This document shows positions 25,401 through 32,206 of a stretch of DNA of 64,000 nucleotides, in pieces. Position 1 is the stretch's first letter. The number at the start of each line of letters is the position of its first letter. The DNA is taken from the NCBI GenBank assembly GCA_005503065.1, contig SCOE01000016.1, forward strand, positions 47,550 to 111,549, in the 5' to 3' direction. This stretch comes from Comamonadaceae bacterium ALPHA2B. Lineage in GTDB: Bacteria > Pseudomonadota > Gammaproteobacteria > Burkholderiales > Burkholderiaceae_C. A program made the translations under genes and the position numbers. The notes below the pieces were generated by a model. It made no database searches. It was given only the letters and a program-made list of their open reading frames with translations, and had not been told where the DNA came from.

Positions 25401-28072
25401 GCGTCACGAGCGCGGGCACGCTGACGGTGCGCATCGTGGACGACGTGCCGCAGGCGCAGCCGGACACCAACAGCGTGACCGAGGATGCGGCGCAGGACAC
25501 GGCCACGGGCAACGTGGTGAGCGCCGGTGCGGGCATCGACCGGCTGGGCGCGGACGGCGCGGCCGCGGGCGGGCCGGTGACGGCGGTGCGCTTCGGCACG
25601 ACGACGGGCACGGTGGGCACGGTGCTGACGACGGCGTACGGGCAGATCGTGCTCAACGCCGACGGCAGCTACACGTACACGCTGGACAACGGCAACGCGG
25701 CGGTCAATGCCCTGAAGGACGGCGACACGCTGACCGAGGTGGTGGGCTACACCATCACCGACGCCGACGGCGACACCTCCGCCAGCACCCTCACCGTCAC
25801 CATCCAGGGCCGCACCGACGCCGGCAGCGGCCCGGGCCTGGTGGTGGTCGACGGCAACGGCAGCGCGGCCGGCCAGGCCGAAGTGAACGAGCGCGGCCTG
25901 GTGGACGGCCCGGCGGGCCCCGACACCTCCGAGCGCACCACGGGCAGCATCCAGCTCAGCACACCCGACGGGCTGCGCAGCGTCACGGTGGGCGGCACTG
26001 TGGTCACGCTCGCCCAGCTGCAGGGCCTGGGCACCACGCCGGTGGTGATCGACACGCCGGCCGGCACGCTGGTGCTGACCGGCTTCACGGCGACCACCAG
26101 CGTGGGGGGCGTGCCGACGGCCGGCGAGCTGCGCTATGCCTACGTGCTCGACGGCCCGCAGCAGCAACCCGGTGCCTCCGAGAGCCTCGAGGTGATCGCC
26201 CTGGCGGTGACCGACGCCGGCGGCGCCTCGACTCCCGGCAGCCTGGCCATCCGGATCATCGACGACGCGCCCACGGCGCTCGACGACGCGATCGACATCA
26301 CCGAGGACGCCGCGCCCGGCTTCGTGAGCGGCAACCTGCGCGACAACGACCGCCTGGGCGCCGACCAGGCCAACGGCGTGCCTGTCACCGGTCTCCTGAT
26401 CGATGGCGTGCCCGTCGCGCCGGGCAGCGTCGCGACGCTCGCCTACGGCACGCTGGTGGTGCAGCCGGACGGTCGCTACACCTACACCCTGGACAACACC
26501 AGCCCGGCGGTGCAGCGCCTGATCGTCGGCGAGACGCTGGTCGAGCGCATCGGCTACACCCTCACAGATGCCGACGGCGACACCAGCAGCGCCACGCTCA
26601 CGGTGACCATCCGGGGTGCCAACGACGGCGCCTTCCTGAACCTGGTGGATGGCAACGGTGCCGACGCGCTCGGCCAGGCCACCGTGCACGAAGCCGGTCT
26701 GGACACGCGCGACGGCAGCCAGGCCACGACCGGACTGATGGTGGTGGCCGCGCCCGACGGCCTGGACAGCATCCAGGTCGGCGACGCGCTGCTCGACACC
26801 ACGCGCCTGCAGGCGCTGGCGAGCCAGCCGCTCTCGATCACCACCAGCCGCGGCGTGCTGACGCTCACCGGCTTCGATGCCGCCACCGGCACGCTGCGCT
26901 ACAGCTACGTGCTGGGCGCCGCGCAGGACCACCGCGCCGGCCCGGTCACCGACGATGTCCAGGTCGTCGTGCGCGACCGCGATGGCGATGCTGCCAGCGG
27001 CGTGCTGCGCGTCCTGGTGGTCGACGACGTGCCCACCGCCCGCGACGACAGCGCCACGGTCGGCACGGCCCGGCCCGACCCGACCTCGGTCGACGGCAAC
27101 GTGTTCGGCCCGGCAGGCGCCGGCCGCGGCGACGTGCTCGACCGGCTCGGCAGCGATGCCACGGCCGCGCCGGTGACCGGCATCGCCTTCGACGGCACCG
27201 CCGGCACGGTTGGCGGGCCCGCCCTCGCGGGACGCTACGGCAGCCTGGTCATGCGGGCGGACGGTTCGTACACCTATGCGGTCGACACCCGGAATTCGCG
27301 CGTGCTGGCGCTGGGGTCCGGCCAGACGCTGACGGAGGTCTTCGTCTACACCCTTACCGACGCCGACGGCAGCACCAGCCAGGCCCGGCTGACGATCACG
27401 ATCCAGGGCGCGTCGCAGTGGAACCCGCCGACGATCGACCCGGTGTGGCCGACGGACCTGGGCGCCGCGCTCCCGCGCATCGGCCAGGGCATGGCGCCGG
27501 CGCTGTTCGTGCAGCAGGCGGTGCGCGAATCGCGCGAGCTCGGCCAGTTGTTCGACGCCCGTGTTGCCATCCGTGTGGCCGGCGCCGGCGACGAGCCTGG
27601 CCTCGAGGCAGCGCGCGCCGAACTCGAGCCGCTCGGCTCAGGCCCGTCGAATGCGGAGTACGTCGGTCGCGACGGCGTGGCCTTCTCGCGTTCGCTCGTG
27701 CGCGATGCAGCCCTCGCGATGGCCCGGCGGGGGCTGCCCCTGCCGATGCCGGCGGATGCGGCGAACCTGTTCCCGGGCTTCGAACCGACCGAAGGCGCAC
27801 ACCCCGATGCGGCGCAGCCGGCCGCGCACGATGCGACGGCCGCCGGTCGGGCGGACCCGCCCACGGCGCCTGCCGCCGCCAACGACCCCGCCCCGCCCGA
27901 TGCGCCGGTGCGCCTGCGCGTGGCACAGCCCGGCGGCCCGCTGCCGGTGGCCGGCGACGCCGCGCCCTCGTTCTCGCAACGCATCTCCACCCAGGCCGCC
28001 GAGCACGGCACGGCGCGCGACATGGCCCGAGCGCCCGTGCGCATCCGCGTGCCGGCCCGCCCGCAGGCCTGA
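16403..28072 (+). CDS. giant repetitive exoprotein with LFDGAA box, DUF4347 and VCBS/cadherin-like repeats
   Basis: A 3889-residue protein, the largest in the window. Residues 20-30 carry LESRQLFDGAA, the N-terminal box (LEPR-x-LFDGA type) of very large secreted repeat proteins; no Sec signal peptide is visible. Residues about 87-242 are a DUF4347 domain, with SHGGDG (H142) and YGCDV (C185). Residues about 245-2470 are tandem cadherin/Ig-like units marked by VNDAP-type joints and acidic DADG or DVD calcium-type motifs. Residues about 2470-3670 are VCBS-like units, including two almost identical 272-residue repeats. The last 220 residues are Pro/Ala-rich with no RTX repeats. It is most likely a surface adhesin or matrix protein exported by the products of the next four genes. 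ATG 16403 was chosen because it places the LFDGAA box at residue 20-30, as in the family. Confidence 0.88.
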   Translation: MKPSSSLPEFLRPRTHRFALESRQLFDGAAVVEAAHTDAPGAPHAAPAAPDHAGSEAAPPRSAPAFEGPHAQHAEAGLPAADAAPHEVYVIDRSIANWEQLAAQVPQGARTILLDPGRSGAAQIAEALQGETGITALHILSHGGDGELILGNDTVRAGSVDAQAAAWQSIGQAMSSEGDILLYGCDVSLSSDALAQRLSVLTGADVASSNDDTGAAARGGDWVLESATGPIEARAFAAAAFDGLLAAPTVDTTATGLTVAEPSTLNAPGAERASLSGWSVADDGTGNVTVRAVVLDPGVGSLSSAATAGVTAVANGFEYTGTAANATAWLNQLVFVASDAELGLTAAGTTVRVSVTDAENLTATRDLAVTVTPSNDPATIADARQSVAEIGSTTITSATLAALDPEVAFGSQNSTQLVYALTALPSQGYLTLNGTRLGVGSVFTQADVDANRVVYVHTATGADQNTPDSFAVRVNDGATPTSRSAQATISLDVTPFNQAPSVQGSGSVFEGQPANAASGASAVGNFIRASGGGDDADSTLTVQLTQLPTDGTLYYTGAATINGVSQSLVDHAVTAADIANGFFIAYADRGGLLYANAGQRDNSGAGSYPFADGFNVIVRDGGGGTGTPGATPDTRIAITVRPVNDDPVYTGDPAPRAIVTAAGDGVGTYRGDYTVTLTPAMIAATDVDSSNTNLTFRVTSQAGIDQGHILLRGAILPLGGSFTMADVLAGRVQYVQTVGAAPGDTDSFQFQVVDNAFGPRWNADGSVLTREGGVYDDAGTPGNAGDDTLRTFTFTIDLAPTAGGNGGVFTSPTYIVDVASSTFAGNDGTASRGTLVEGGTVVLRGTGYTAGEPGLSYTVGDSATGTEVPASQVIYTILGYGGGGGPGGAGVLERQTSPGVWTALGQYATFTQQDLNDGNVRFVHDGDVEDFVSTVNLRASAGVTVNDNGTLRPDSWSTTFTFYVTPANDAPTAAGSSTAVVAEGGTIGLTSGQIGIADADDATSEPQFEGSPTLPGGDPNYAYDNDAGGSDLLRFVVDSLPTGGTLQYRDGNGAWQTVALGQALPASLLAADAASTGLRFVSDGSEVRNTSFQVHAIDRWNASSSQATVNIQITNVNDAPQIAADPTQADPDATSANEPLTVVEGSYSRITSAMLAAYDPDSSREQVQYAITSVPVGNRIAISRDGGATFQYLGVGSSFTQRDIDNGLVYIVNRGGESDGKVYPTAPPTDRFTFTLSDGDKEQTNNQFWIYVDPANDAPVVSAPSGPINLDSATPGRNPVAGFSVSDVDTTAVTAGEQDFLQVTVRLLDASGNPFAAADYAAAGGVRIGVGSASGASVDADRDGVDDYLVLRGTRAQVQAALDALDVTFGQDRNRVFQVQVIADDRLRDGGGALAGGANGGAANQPQTPGGSPAAIDATEPDWYSAAVPTTGALAGNIAAASVAVRASSVNEAATLDGGTSATTFEDQPTRIGPALAIVVADPESEAFGLPVTVTLSVPGGQLGIGGNGTQTSVPIGGRTVAVSGDNTGTLALTGVASDIQALLRDGSLGLTYQGAANLNHDTNGASAGDVTLTISFSDGAAGIGGDTGAGSQPNNAPSREVAIDIVAVNDAPAVAAGAGTVVLTGTTAVPGFSVGDIDDADGGSLATTAGETDFMQVTVRLTSAAGVPLAATQYLDAGADGVFIGSSVTNSGVTVDGSFDGTGSALVIRGTRAQVNDYLSGLQVGISSSTLSNTDEGFRVEVIADDRLRDAAGTLTGSANGGDNPAAAGGTQAVPTAAIDPYAAVPAGLGANVAQASRAVFLSAVNDPAHILVTPQTVSEGGGTVVLTGIDVTDADALDGAMTATVTVPAGFTISAVTGTGGTVTGVGTASVVISGTLAEINSRLDNLRVSLPDAPGVATAADWNGTFRVTVVINDGGNSGGRPSTLPGDTDDPNANPGDFAYEDASSNRLVTTRVFDVTVNPVNDAPVVADSSPVVLAPAVEDVNTPAGSTVGALFAGRFSDGADAIDNSGVTGVSGGTASDTFYGIAISAAAVNTSQGVWQYSLNGGASWSNVGARTNANALVLDASAQLRFVPAANYHGTPTGLTVRLVETDANGDASTPVPASGVGVNLATVGGASVFSAGTIALATSVTNVNDRPLAANGSIPAGVEDQPGSGATVNELYGASYSDATDNQSAIAGGGNAATAFGGIAVVGDNSTAAQGHWEYDSGSGWAAVPAGLGDRNALLLPPNASLRFVPAADFNGVPGTLVVRVSDQAVTAATGADLGSTATLDADATSHWSLTRTLATSVQPRNDAPQLGGSATNPTLTENGQTGTGVSVPSAPLLSGAFVADVDPATTAALAASVVGGGRITVTLDRYVAGDLLFVDGTLPPGVTTTGGNAAALTIVFDGDTTFAQVQAVLNALAYSSSSDNPTDYGAASTRAYTVVFNDGNNAQAGGNAGGPAALDSNAINGLITLVATNDAPRANDDARSVAEDGPAITGNLITAGATGDVADTDPDNRVADLRAVGVRTGPEAGSGTVGTVGSALAGLYGTLVLNADGSYTYTLDNDNPAVNALKTGDTLTEVYTYTVSDGAGGTDTAQLTITIQGRTDGTPGIAPVDGNGAATGQAEVREAGLVDGAGGPDTSERTSGSITVSAADGLQSVTVGGTTLTPAQLSALGTTPVSIDTGEGTLVLSGFTASATVGGVPTGGTLSYTYTLKAPLSQPGASESTDAIALQVVDAAGVTSAGTLTVRIVDDLPQAQPDTNSVTEDAAQDTATGNVVSAGAGIDRLGADGAAAGGPVTAVRFGTTTGTVGTVLTTAYGQIVLNADGSYTYTLDNGNAAVNALKDGDTLTEVVGYTITDADGDTSASTLTITIQGRTDGTPGIVPVDGNGAATGQAEVREAGLVDGAGGPDTSERTSGSITVSAADGLQSVAVGGTTLTPAQLSALGTTPVSIDTGEGTLVLTGFTASATVGGVPTGGTLSYTYTLKAPLSQPGASESTDAIALQVVDAAGVTSAGTLTVRIVDDVPQAQPDTNSVTEDAAQDTATGNVVSAGAGIDRLGADGAAAGGPVTAVRFGTTTGTVGTVLTTAYGQIVLNADGSYTYTLDNGNAAVNALKDGDTLTEVVGYTITDADGDTSASTLTVTIQGRTDAGSGPGLVVVDGNGSAAGQAEVNERGLVDGPAGPDTSERTTGSIQLSTPDGLRSVTVGGTVVTLAQLQGLGTTPVVIDTPAGTLVLTGFTATTSVGGVPTAGELRYAYVLDGPQQQPGASESLEVIALAVTDAGGASTPGSLAIRIIDDAPTALDDAIDITEDAAPGFVSGNLRDNDRLGADQANGVPVTGLLIDGVPVAPGSVATLAYGTLVVQPDGRYTYTLDNTSPAVQRLIVGETLVERIGYTLTDADGDTSSATLTVTIRGANDGAFLNLVDGNGADALGQATVHEAGLDTRDGSQATTGLMVVAAPDGLDSIQVGDALLDTTRLQALASQPLSITTSRGVLTLTGFDAATGTLRYSYVLGAAQDHRAGPVTDDVQVVVRDRDGDAASGVLRVLVVDDVPTARDDSATVGTARPDPTSVDGNVFGPAGAGRGDVLDRLGSDATAAPVTGIAFDGTAGTVGGPALAGRYGSLVMRADGSYTYAVDTRNSRVLALGSGQTLTEVFVYTLTDADGSTSQARLTITIQGASQWNPPTIDPVWPTDLGAALPRIGQGMAPALFVQQAVRESRELGQLFDARVAIRVAGAGDEPGLEAARAELEPLGSGPSNAEYVGRDGVAFSRSLVRDAALAMARRGLPLPMPADAANLFPGFEPTEGAHPDAAQPAAHDATAAGRADPPTAPAAANDPAPPDAPVRLRVAQPGGPLPVAGDAAPSFSQRISTQAAEHGTARDMARAPVRIRVPARPQA
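24179..24994 (+). repeat. 816-bp tandem unit 1 in the giant gene
   Basis: This unit and the next (24995-25810) have the same length and differ at only a few codons (for example IAP/IVP and SVTVGG/SVAVGG). It encodes 272 residues, from RTDGTPGI to the TITIQG joint. A third, diverged unit begins at 25811. Near-identity points to recent duplication or gene conversion. Confidence 0.9.
24995..25810 (+). repeat. 816-bp tandem unit 2 in the giant gene
   Basis: Near-identical copy of the unit at 24179-24994, in the same reading frame. Such repeats expand and contract and are prone to collapse in short-read assembly, so copy number in the real genome may differ. Confidence 0.9.
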
Positions 28073-28106
28073 GGCCCGCACACGGCCCGAGACCCGAAAG
28101 CCTCCC

Positions 28107-30029
28107 ATGACCCTTTCTTCCCTTTCGAACCAGATTCTCATGAAGACCCCGATGCCCGGCGCCCCCAAGGCCGTGCTCGCGGCGGCCGCGGCGCTCGTGC
28201 TCGCGGGCTGCAGCGTCACGCCGGTACAACTCACCCAGGACGAGGTGGCCCAGCGGGTGCGCAACGACCAGGCGCAGATGTACAAGGATGCCGCCCCTGT
28301 GTCCGCACCGATCGGCTACGCCGAGGCTCTCGCGCGCGCCCTGCGCTTCAACCTGGACTATCGGCTCAAGCTGATGGAAAGCGCGCTCGCCAAGGGGCTG
28401 CTGGATGTCTCGGCCCAGGACATGCTGCCCAAGCTGGTGGCCGATGCGGGCTACAACGATCGCAACAACGATTCCGGCGGCGTGAGCATCGGCATCGAGG
28501 ACCGCCAGGTCAGCCTGCGGCCCTCGACCTCCGAGGAACGCACCCACTACTACGGCCGCGCCACGCTGTCGTGGAACGCGCTGGACTTCGGCCTGAGCTA
28601 CTTCCGCGCCCGGCAGGCGGCCGACGAGGTCAACATCGCCGAGGAGCGCCGCCGCAAGATCCTGCAGAACATCGCCCAGGACGTGCGCAATGCCTACTGG
28701 CGCGCGCTCGGCGCCCAGCGCCTCTCGGCCGAGGCGGATGCGCTGGCCTCGCGCATCCAGGAGGCGCTGGACAAGTCCCGCCAGGCCGAGCGTGCCGGCG
28801 TGCTGCCGCCCGCCCAGGGCCTGGCGTACCAGCGGGCACTGCTGGACGCCATGTCGCTGGTCAACGCCAAGCGCCAGGAGATGCAGTTCGCCAAACGTGA
28901 ACTCGCCGCGCTCATGAGCCTGCCGCCCGGCACGGAGTTCACGCTGGCCGACGACGGCGCCGCGATGGCGGCCACGCCGATGCTGATGGACACCACGCGC
29001 CTGGAGGAACTTGCGCTCGCCAGCCGCCCCGAACTGCGCGAGGAAGACTACAAGGCCCGCATCGGCGTCAACGAGACCCGCAAGCAGATCGCGGCGCTGT
29101 TCCCGAGCCTGAACCTCTACGGAGGCGTGCGCTACGACTCCAACCAGTACCTCTACAACAACCACTGGAACGACGTCGGCCTGAGCGTCTCGATGGACCT
29201 GTTCCGCCTGGCCGCCATTCCCGCCATCACGCGCACCAACGATGCGCGCAAGGCGACCGACGAGGCCCGTCGCCTGGCCCTGTCGATGGCCGTGCTCACG
29301 CAGGTGCGCGTGTCGGTCGAGCGCTACAAGCTGGCGGTGGTGGACGAAGAGCTGGCGGCGGAATCCAGCCGCGTCGACCAGCGCCTCTCGAGCATCTCGC
29401 GCGCCGGTGCCAGCAGCCGGCTCGAAAGCGAACTGGAGGCGCTGCGCACCGACTCGCGCGCCCTGGTCTCGCGCTTCCAGCTCGCCACGGCGCATGCCGC
29501 CACGCAGGCCTCGTACGCACGCGTGCTGAACTCGGTGGGCATCGACCTCATGCCCGAGTCGGTGACCGCCACCGACATCCCGACGCTGGCCGGCGCGATC
29601 CAGCGCAGCGACGTCGCCGCGCAGGGGCAGGTTGCGACGGAGGTGGCTGCCGCCGCTGCCCGGCTGCGTCCGGTGCAGGTGCGCATCTCCGGCCTGCCGG
29701 CCGGGGTGGACGAAACGGCCGTGCGCGACGCGGTGCAGCGCATCCTCAGCCGCAACGACCTCGTGCTCGGCGACGGCCCGGACGCGCTGGCGCTCGGCCT
29801 CGCCTGGGAACGTGCCGCGCCCTCGCCGCGCGGCACGGGGCGCGCGCTGTGGCGCATCACGCTGGCCGAGCCGGGCGGGCGCGGCCTGCTGGCGCAGGAG
29901 TACGCGGCCTTCGTGCCGGCCAGCGTCAGCGACCGTGCGGTCGGCGCGCTGGCCGAGGCCGCCACGCTGTCGGTGATCTCGGACCTGCGGCGCCACACGC
30001 GTGGCGGCACCGCGGTGTCGGTCCGGTGA
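28107..30029 (+). CDS. TolC family outer-membrane channel lipoprotein of the exoprotein export operon
   Basis: A 640-residue protein with a lipoprotein signal (lipobox VLAGCS near residue 36) followed by a TolC/outer-membrane-efflux fold: paired long helical segments around residues 70-290 and 300-490, with EALARALRFNLDYRLKLMESALAKG and DVRNAYWRALGAQRLSAEADAL. It is longer than usual TolC (about 450-500 residues); residues about 500-640 (VRISGLPAGVDETAVRDAVQRIL and after) are an extra C-terminal domain I do not recognise. It starts 34 bases after the giant gene; the ATG at 28107 is used, with 28140 (MKTPMPG) as alternative. Its stop overlaps the next start as TGATG. Likely the outer-membrane exit for the giant protein. 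Confidence 0.85.
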   Translation: MTLSSLSNQILMKTPMPGAPKAVLAAAAALVLAGCSVTPVQLTQDEVAQRVRNDQAQMYKDAAPVSAPIGYAEALARALRFNLDYRLKLMESALAKGLLDVSAQDMLPKLVADAGYNDRNNDSGGVSIGIEDRQVSLRPSTSEERTHYYGRATLSWNALDFGLSYFRARQAADEVNIAEERRRKILQNIAQDVRNAYWRALGAQRLSAEADALASRIQEALDKSRQAERAGVLPPAQGLAYQRALLDAMSLVNAKRQEMQFAKRELAALMSLPPGTEFTLADDGAAMAATPMLMDTTRLEELALASRPELREEDYKARIGVNETRKQIAALFPSLNLYGGVRYDSNQYLYNNHWNDVGLSVSMDLFRLAAIPAITRTNDARKATDEARRLALSMAVLTQVRVSVERYKLAVVDEELAAESSRVDQRLSSISRAGASSRLESELEALRTDSRALVSRFQLATAHAATQASYARVLNSVGIDLMPESVTATDIPTLAGAIQRSDVAAQGQVATEVAAAAARLRPVQVRISGLPAGVDETAVRDAVQRILSRNDLVLGDGPDALALGLAWERAAPSPRGTGRALWRITLAEPGGRGLLAQEYAAFVPASVSDRAVGALAEAATLSVISDLRRHTRGGTAVSVR

Positions 30030-30805
30030 TGCGGCGGCATGTCTCGCGGGGCCTGGCCGTGGCCATCGTCGGGCTGGCCTGCGCCGGCCTGCCGAAGGCC
30101 CAGCCGGTCGCCTCGCCGCCCATGAGTGCCCCGGCCGGCACGGCCGCGCCGGTGCGCTTCCTGGTGGTCGCCGACCGCGAAAGCACGCTGGCCGCATCGA
30201 CGGCGGGCCGCTTTGCCCGGGTGGCGGTCAACCTTGGCGACAGCGTGCGCGCCGGCCAGCTGCTGGCCGCGTTCGACTGCGGCGAGGTGCAGGCGCGCCG
30301 CGACGCCGCGCGCGCCGAGCTGGAAGCCGCGCGCGTGCAGTACGAGGCCAAGGTCAAGCTGCAGGGCCTGCAGTCCGCGGCCGAGGTCGAGGTCGAGCTG
30401 GCGGCCGCCAACGTCAACAAGGCGCAGAGCCAGATCCGCGTCTTCGATGCGCAGCTCGCGCAGTGCAACTTCGTCGCGCCCTTCGCCGGCCGTGTCGCCC
30501 GCGTGCATGTGAAGGTGGGCCAGGGCGTCAACCCCGGCGCCCCGGTGATCGACATCGTCGGCAGCGGGCCGCTGAAGGCCCGCGTGAACGTGCCGTCGAA
30601 CTGGCTGGCCTGGCTCAAGCCCGGCGAGCGGCTGCCCGCGCGGGTGGACGAGACCGGCGAAGCGGTCGGCCTCAAGGTAGCGCGCATCTCGGCCCGCGTC
30701 GACGCGGTCAGCCAGACGGTGGAGATCGAGGCCGACATCGAAGGCGGCGGCCCGAGCGTGCTCCCGGGCATGAGCGGTCAGGCGCGCGCGCCTGCCGGGC
30801 GATGA
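30029..30805 (+). CDS. periplasmic adaptor (HlyD/RND membrane-fusion family)
   Basis: A 258-residue membrane-fusion-type adaptor. An N-terminal signal-like helix (LAVAIVGLACAGLPKA) is followed by a lipoyl half (AGRFARVAVNLGDSVRAGQLLAAFDC), a short coiled-coil hairpin (residues about 90-150, AARAELEAARVQYEAKVKLQGL), the second lipoyl half (APFAGRVARVHVKVGQGVNPGAPV), and a beta-barrel ending LPGMSGQA. It has no inner-membrane pump partner next to it; the likely partners are the TolC-like protein and the M50 protein of the same operon. Its ATG overlaps the upstream stop by one base. Confidence 0.88.
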   Translation: MRRHVSRGLAVAIVGLACAGLPKAQPVASPPMSAPAGTAAPVRFLVVADRESTLAASTAGRFARVAVNLGDSVRAGQLLAAFDCGEVQARRDAARAELEAARVQYEAKVKLQGLQSAAEVEVELAAANVNKAQSQIRVFDAQLAQCNFVAPFAGRVARVHVKVGQGVNPGAPVIDIVGSGPLKARVNVPSNWLAWLKPGERLPARVDETGEAVGLKVARISARVDAVSQTVEIEADIEGGGPSVLPGMSGQARAPAGR

Positions 30806-30853
30806 GGGCTGTGGCCCCCCGGCACGCGACCGTGGCCGAGCACGCCTGAATCG

Positions 30854-32206
30854 ATGGCCGACCTGAGCTTCCATGCGCTCGCGGCCAAGGTGCAGGCTGC
30901 CGCGCGCCCTGCCGACCTGGCCTTCGTCATCTGCAACGAGACGCTGGCCCTGGTGCCCTTCCGGCAGGCGGCGCTGATCGCCTACCTGGGCCGTCGACGC
31001 ACGCGGCTGGTGGGCCATTCGGGCCTGGCCGACGTCGAGCCCGACTCTCCCTACGCGCTGTGGCTGGCCGACGTGGCCGACCACCTGCGCGCCGAGCTCG
31101 AGGCGCTGCCGGCGCAGGCGCGCGTGATGGCCTTGTCGCGCGGCATGCTGCCACCCGCGCTGTCCGAGGGCTGGCAGGAATGGCTGCCGCCCCATGTGTG
31201 GTTGCTGCCGCTGGTGGACCCGGAGGGCCGCCTGCGCGCCGTGCTGCTGCTGGCGCGCGAGCAGCCCTGGCCGGACGATTTCGACGACCGCGCCCCCGAA
31301 TACCTGCTGCTGCAGGCGGCCGGCATGTACGGCCATGCCTGGTGGGCGCTGACCGGCCGCCGCCGCTCGCTCCAGGCCGCCTGGAGCCGGCTCTGGGCCA
31401 GCCGGCGTGCCCGCGTCGCCGCCGCGCTCGTGCCGCTCGTGCTGCTGGTGCCGGTGCGCGAGTACGCGCTGGTCCATGCCGAGATCGTCTCGTTGAAGAC
31501 GCAGGTGGTGGCCTCGCCGCGCGAGGGCGTCATCAAGCGCATCGCCGTGCCGCCCAACACCGAAGTGCGGGCCGGCCAGGTGGTCGCGCAGCTGGACGAC
31601 ACCACCCTGGACAACCGCCTCGCCGTGGCGCGCGCGGCGCTGTCCACCGCCCGGCTGGAACTGCACCAGGCCTCGCAGCGCGCCATCGAGACGCAGGCGG
31701 CCAAGGCCGAGCTCAACCTGGCGCAGGGGCGCCTTCGCGAACGCGAGGTGGAGGTCGATTCGCTGGAGCGCGAACTCGCCCAGCTGTCGATCCAGGCCGC
31801 CGCGCCGGGCGTGTTCGTGTATTCCGATCCCGACGACTGGGCCGGCCGGCCGGTGCAGACCGGCGAGCGCATCGGGCAGCTGGCCGACCCCGGGCAGCTC
31901 GGGGTGCAGGCCTGGGCGCCGGTGGGCGAGGCGGTCAACCTGCGCGCCGGCGCGCCGATGACCGTGTTCCTCAGCGTCGCGCCGCTGGCGCCGGTCAGCG
32001 CCGTGCTCGACCATGCCGGCTACCAGGCCGTGGACGCGCCCGACGGTGTGGCCAGCTACGTGCTGCGCGGCCACCTGGAGGGTGACCCGAAGCGCGCCCG
32101 CATCGGCCTGCGCGGCACGGCCCGCGTGTCGGGCGACTGGACCGTGCTCGGCTACCTGCTGCTGCGCCGTCCCTTCGCCGCGCTGCGGGAGTGGTGCGGA
32201 TGCTAG
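30854..32206 (+). CDS. GAF-like / HlyD fusion adaptor protein
   Basis: A 450-residue protein. Residues 1-170 lie in the cytoplasm and look like a GAF-type domain (ADLAFVICNETLALVPFRQAALIAYLG, then LPLVDPEGRLRAVLLLAREQPW). One membrane helix is at about 185-205 (VAAALVPLVLLVPV). The periplasmic part is HlyD-like: lipoyl motif GVIKRIAVPPNTEVRAGQVVAQLDD, a coiled coil near 255-300 (LELHQASQRAIETQAAKAEL), and GERIGQLADPGQLGVQAWAP. The unusual cytoplasmic sensor-type domain could bind a ligand or recruit the exoprotein. It starts 48 bases after the adaptor gene and its stop overlaps the next start. Confidence 0.82.
   Translation: MADLSFHALAAKVQAAARPADLAFVICNETLALVPFRQAALIAYLGRRRTRLVGHSGLADVEPDSPYALWLADVADHLRAELEALPAQARVMALSRGMLPPALSEGWQEWLPPHVWLLPLVDPEGRLRAVLLLAREQPWPDDFDDRAPEYLLLQAAGMYGHAWWALTGRRRSLQAAWSRLWASRRARVAAALVPLVLLVPVREYALVHAEIVSLKTQVVASPREGVIKRIAVPPNTEVRAGQVVAQLDDTTLDNRLAVARAALSTARLELHQASQRAIETQAAKAELNLAQGRLREREVEVDSLERELAQLSIQAAAPGVFVYSDPDDWAGRPVQTGERIGQLADPGQLGVQAWAPVGEAVNLRAGAPMTVFLSVAPLAPVSAVLDHAGYQAVDAPDGVASYVLRGHLEGDPKRARIGLRGTARVSGDWTVLGYLLLRRPFAALREWCGC

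Noticed and set aside
24179..25810. CRISPR-like or mobile repeat array
   Set aside because: The repeats are 816 bp long, in frame and coding; no short repeats with spacers and no cas genes are present.
16178..26932. A 3584-codon open frame on the minus strand across the giant gene
   Set aside because: It is a high-GC antisense shadow: Arg/Gly/Val/His-rich with no domain, while the plus frame has clear repeats and a DUF4347 domain.
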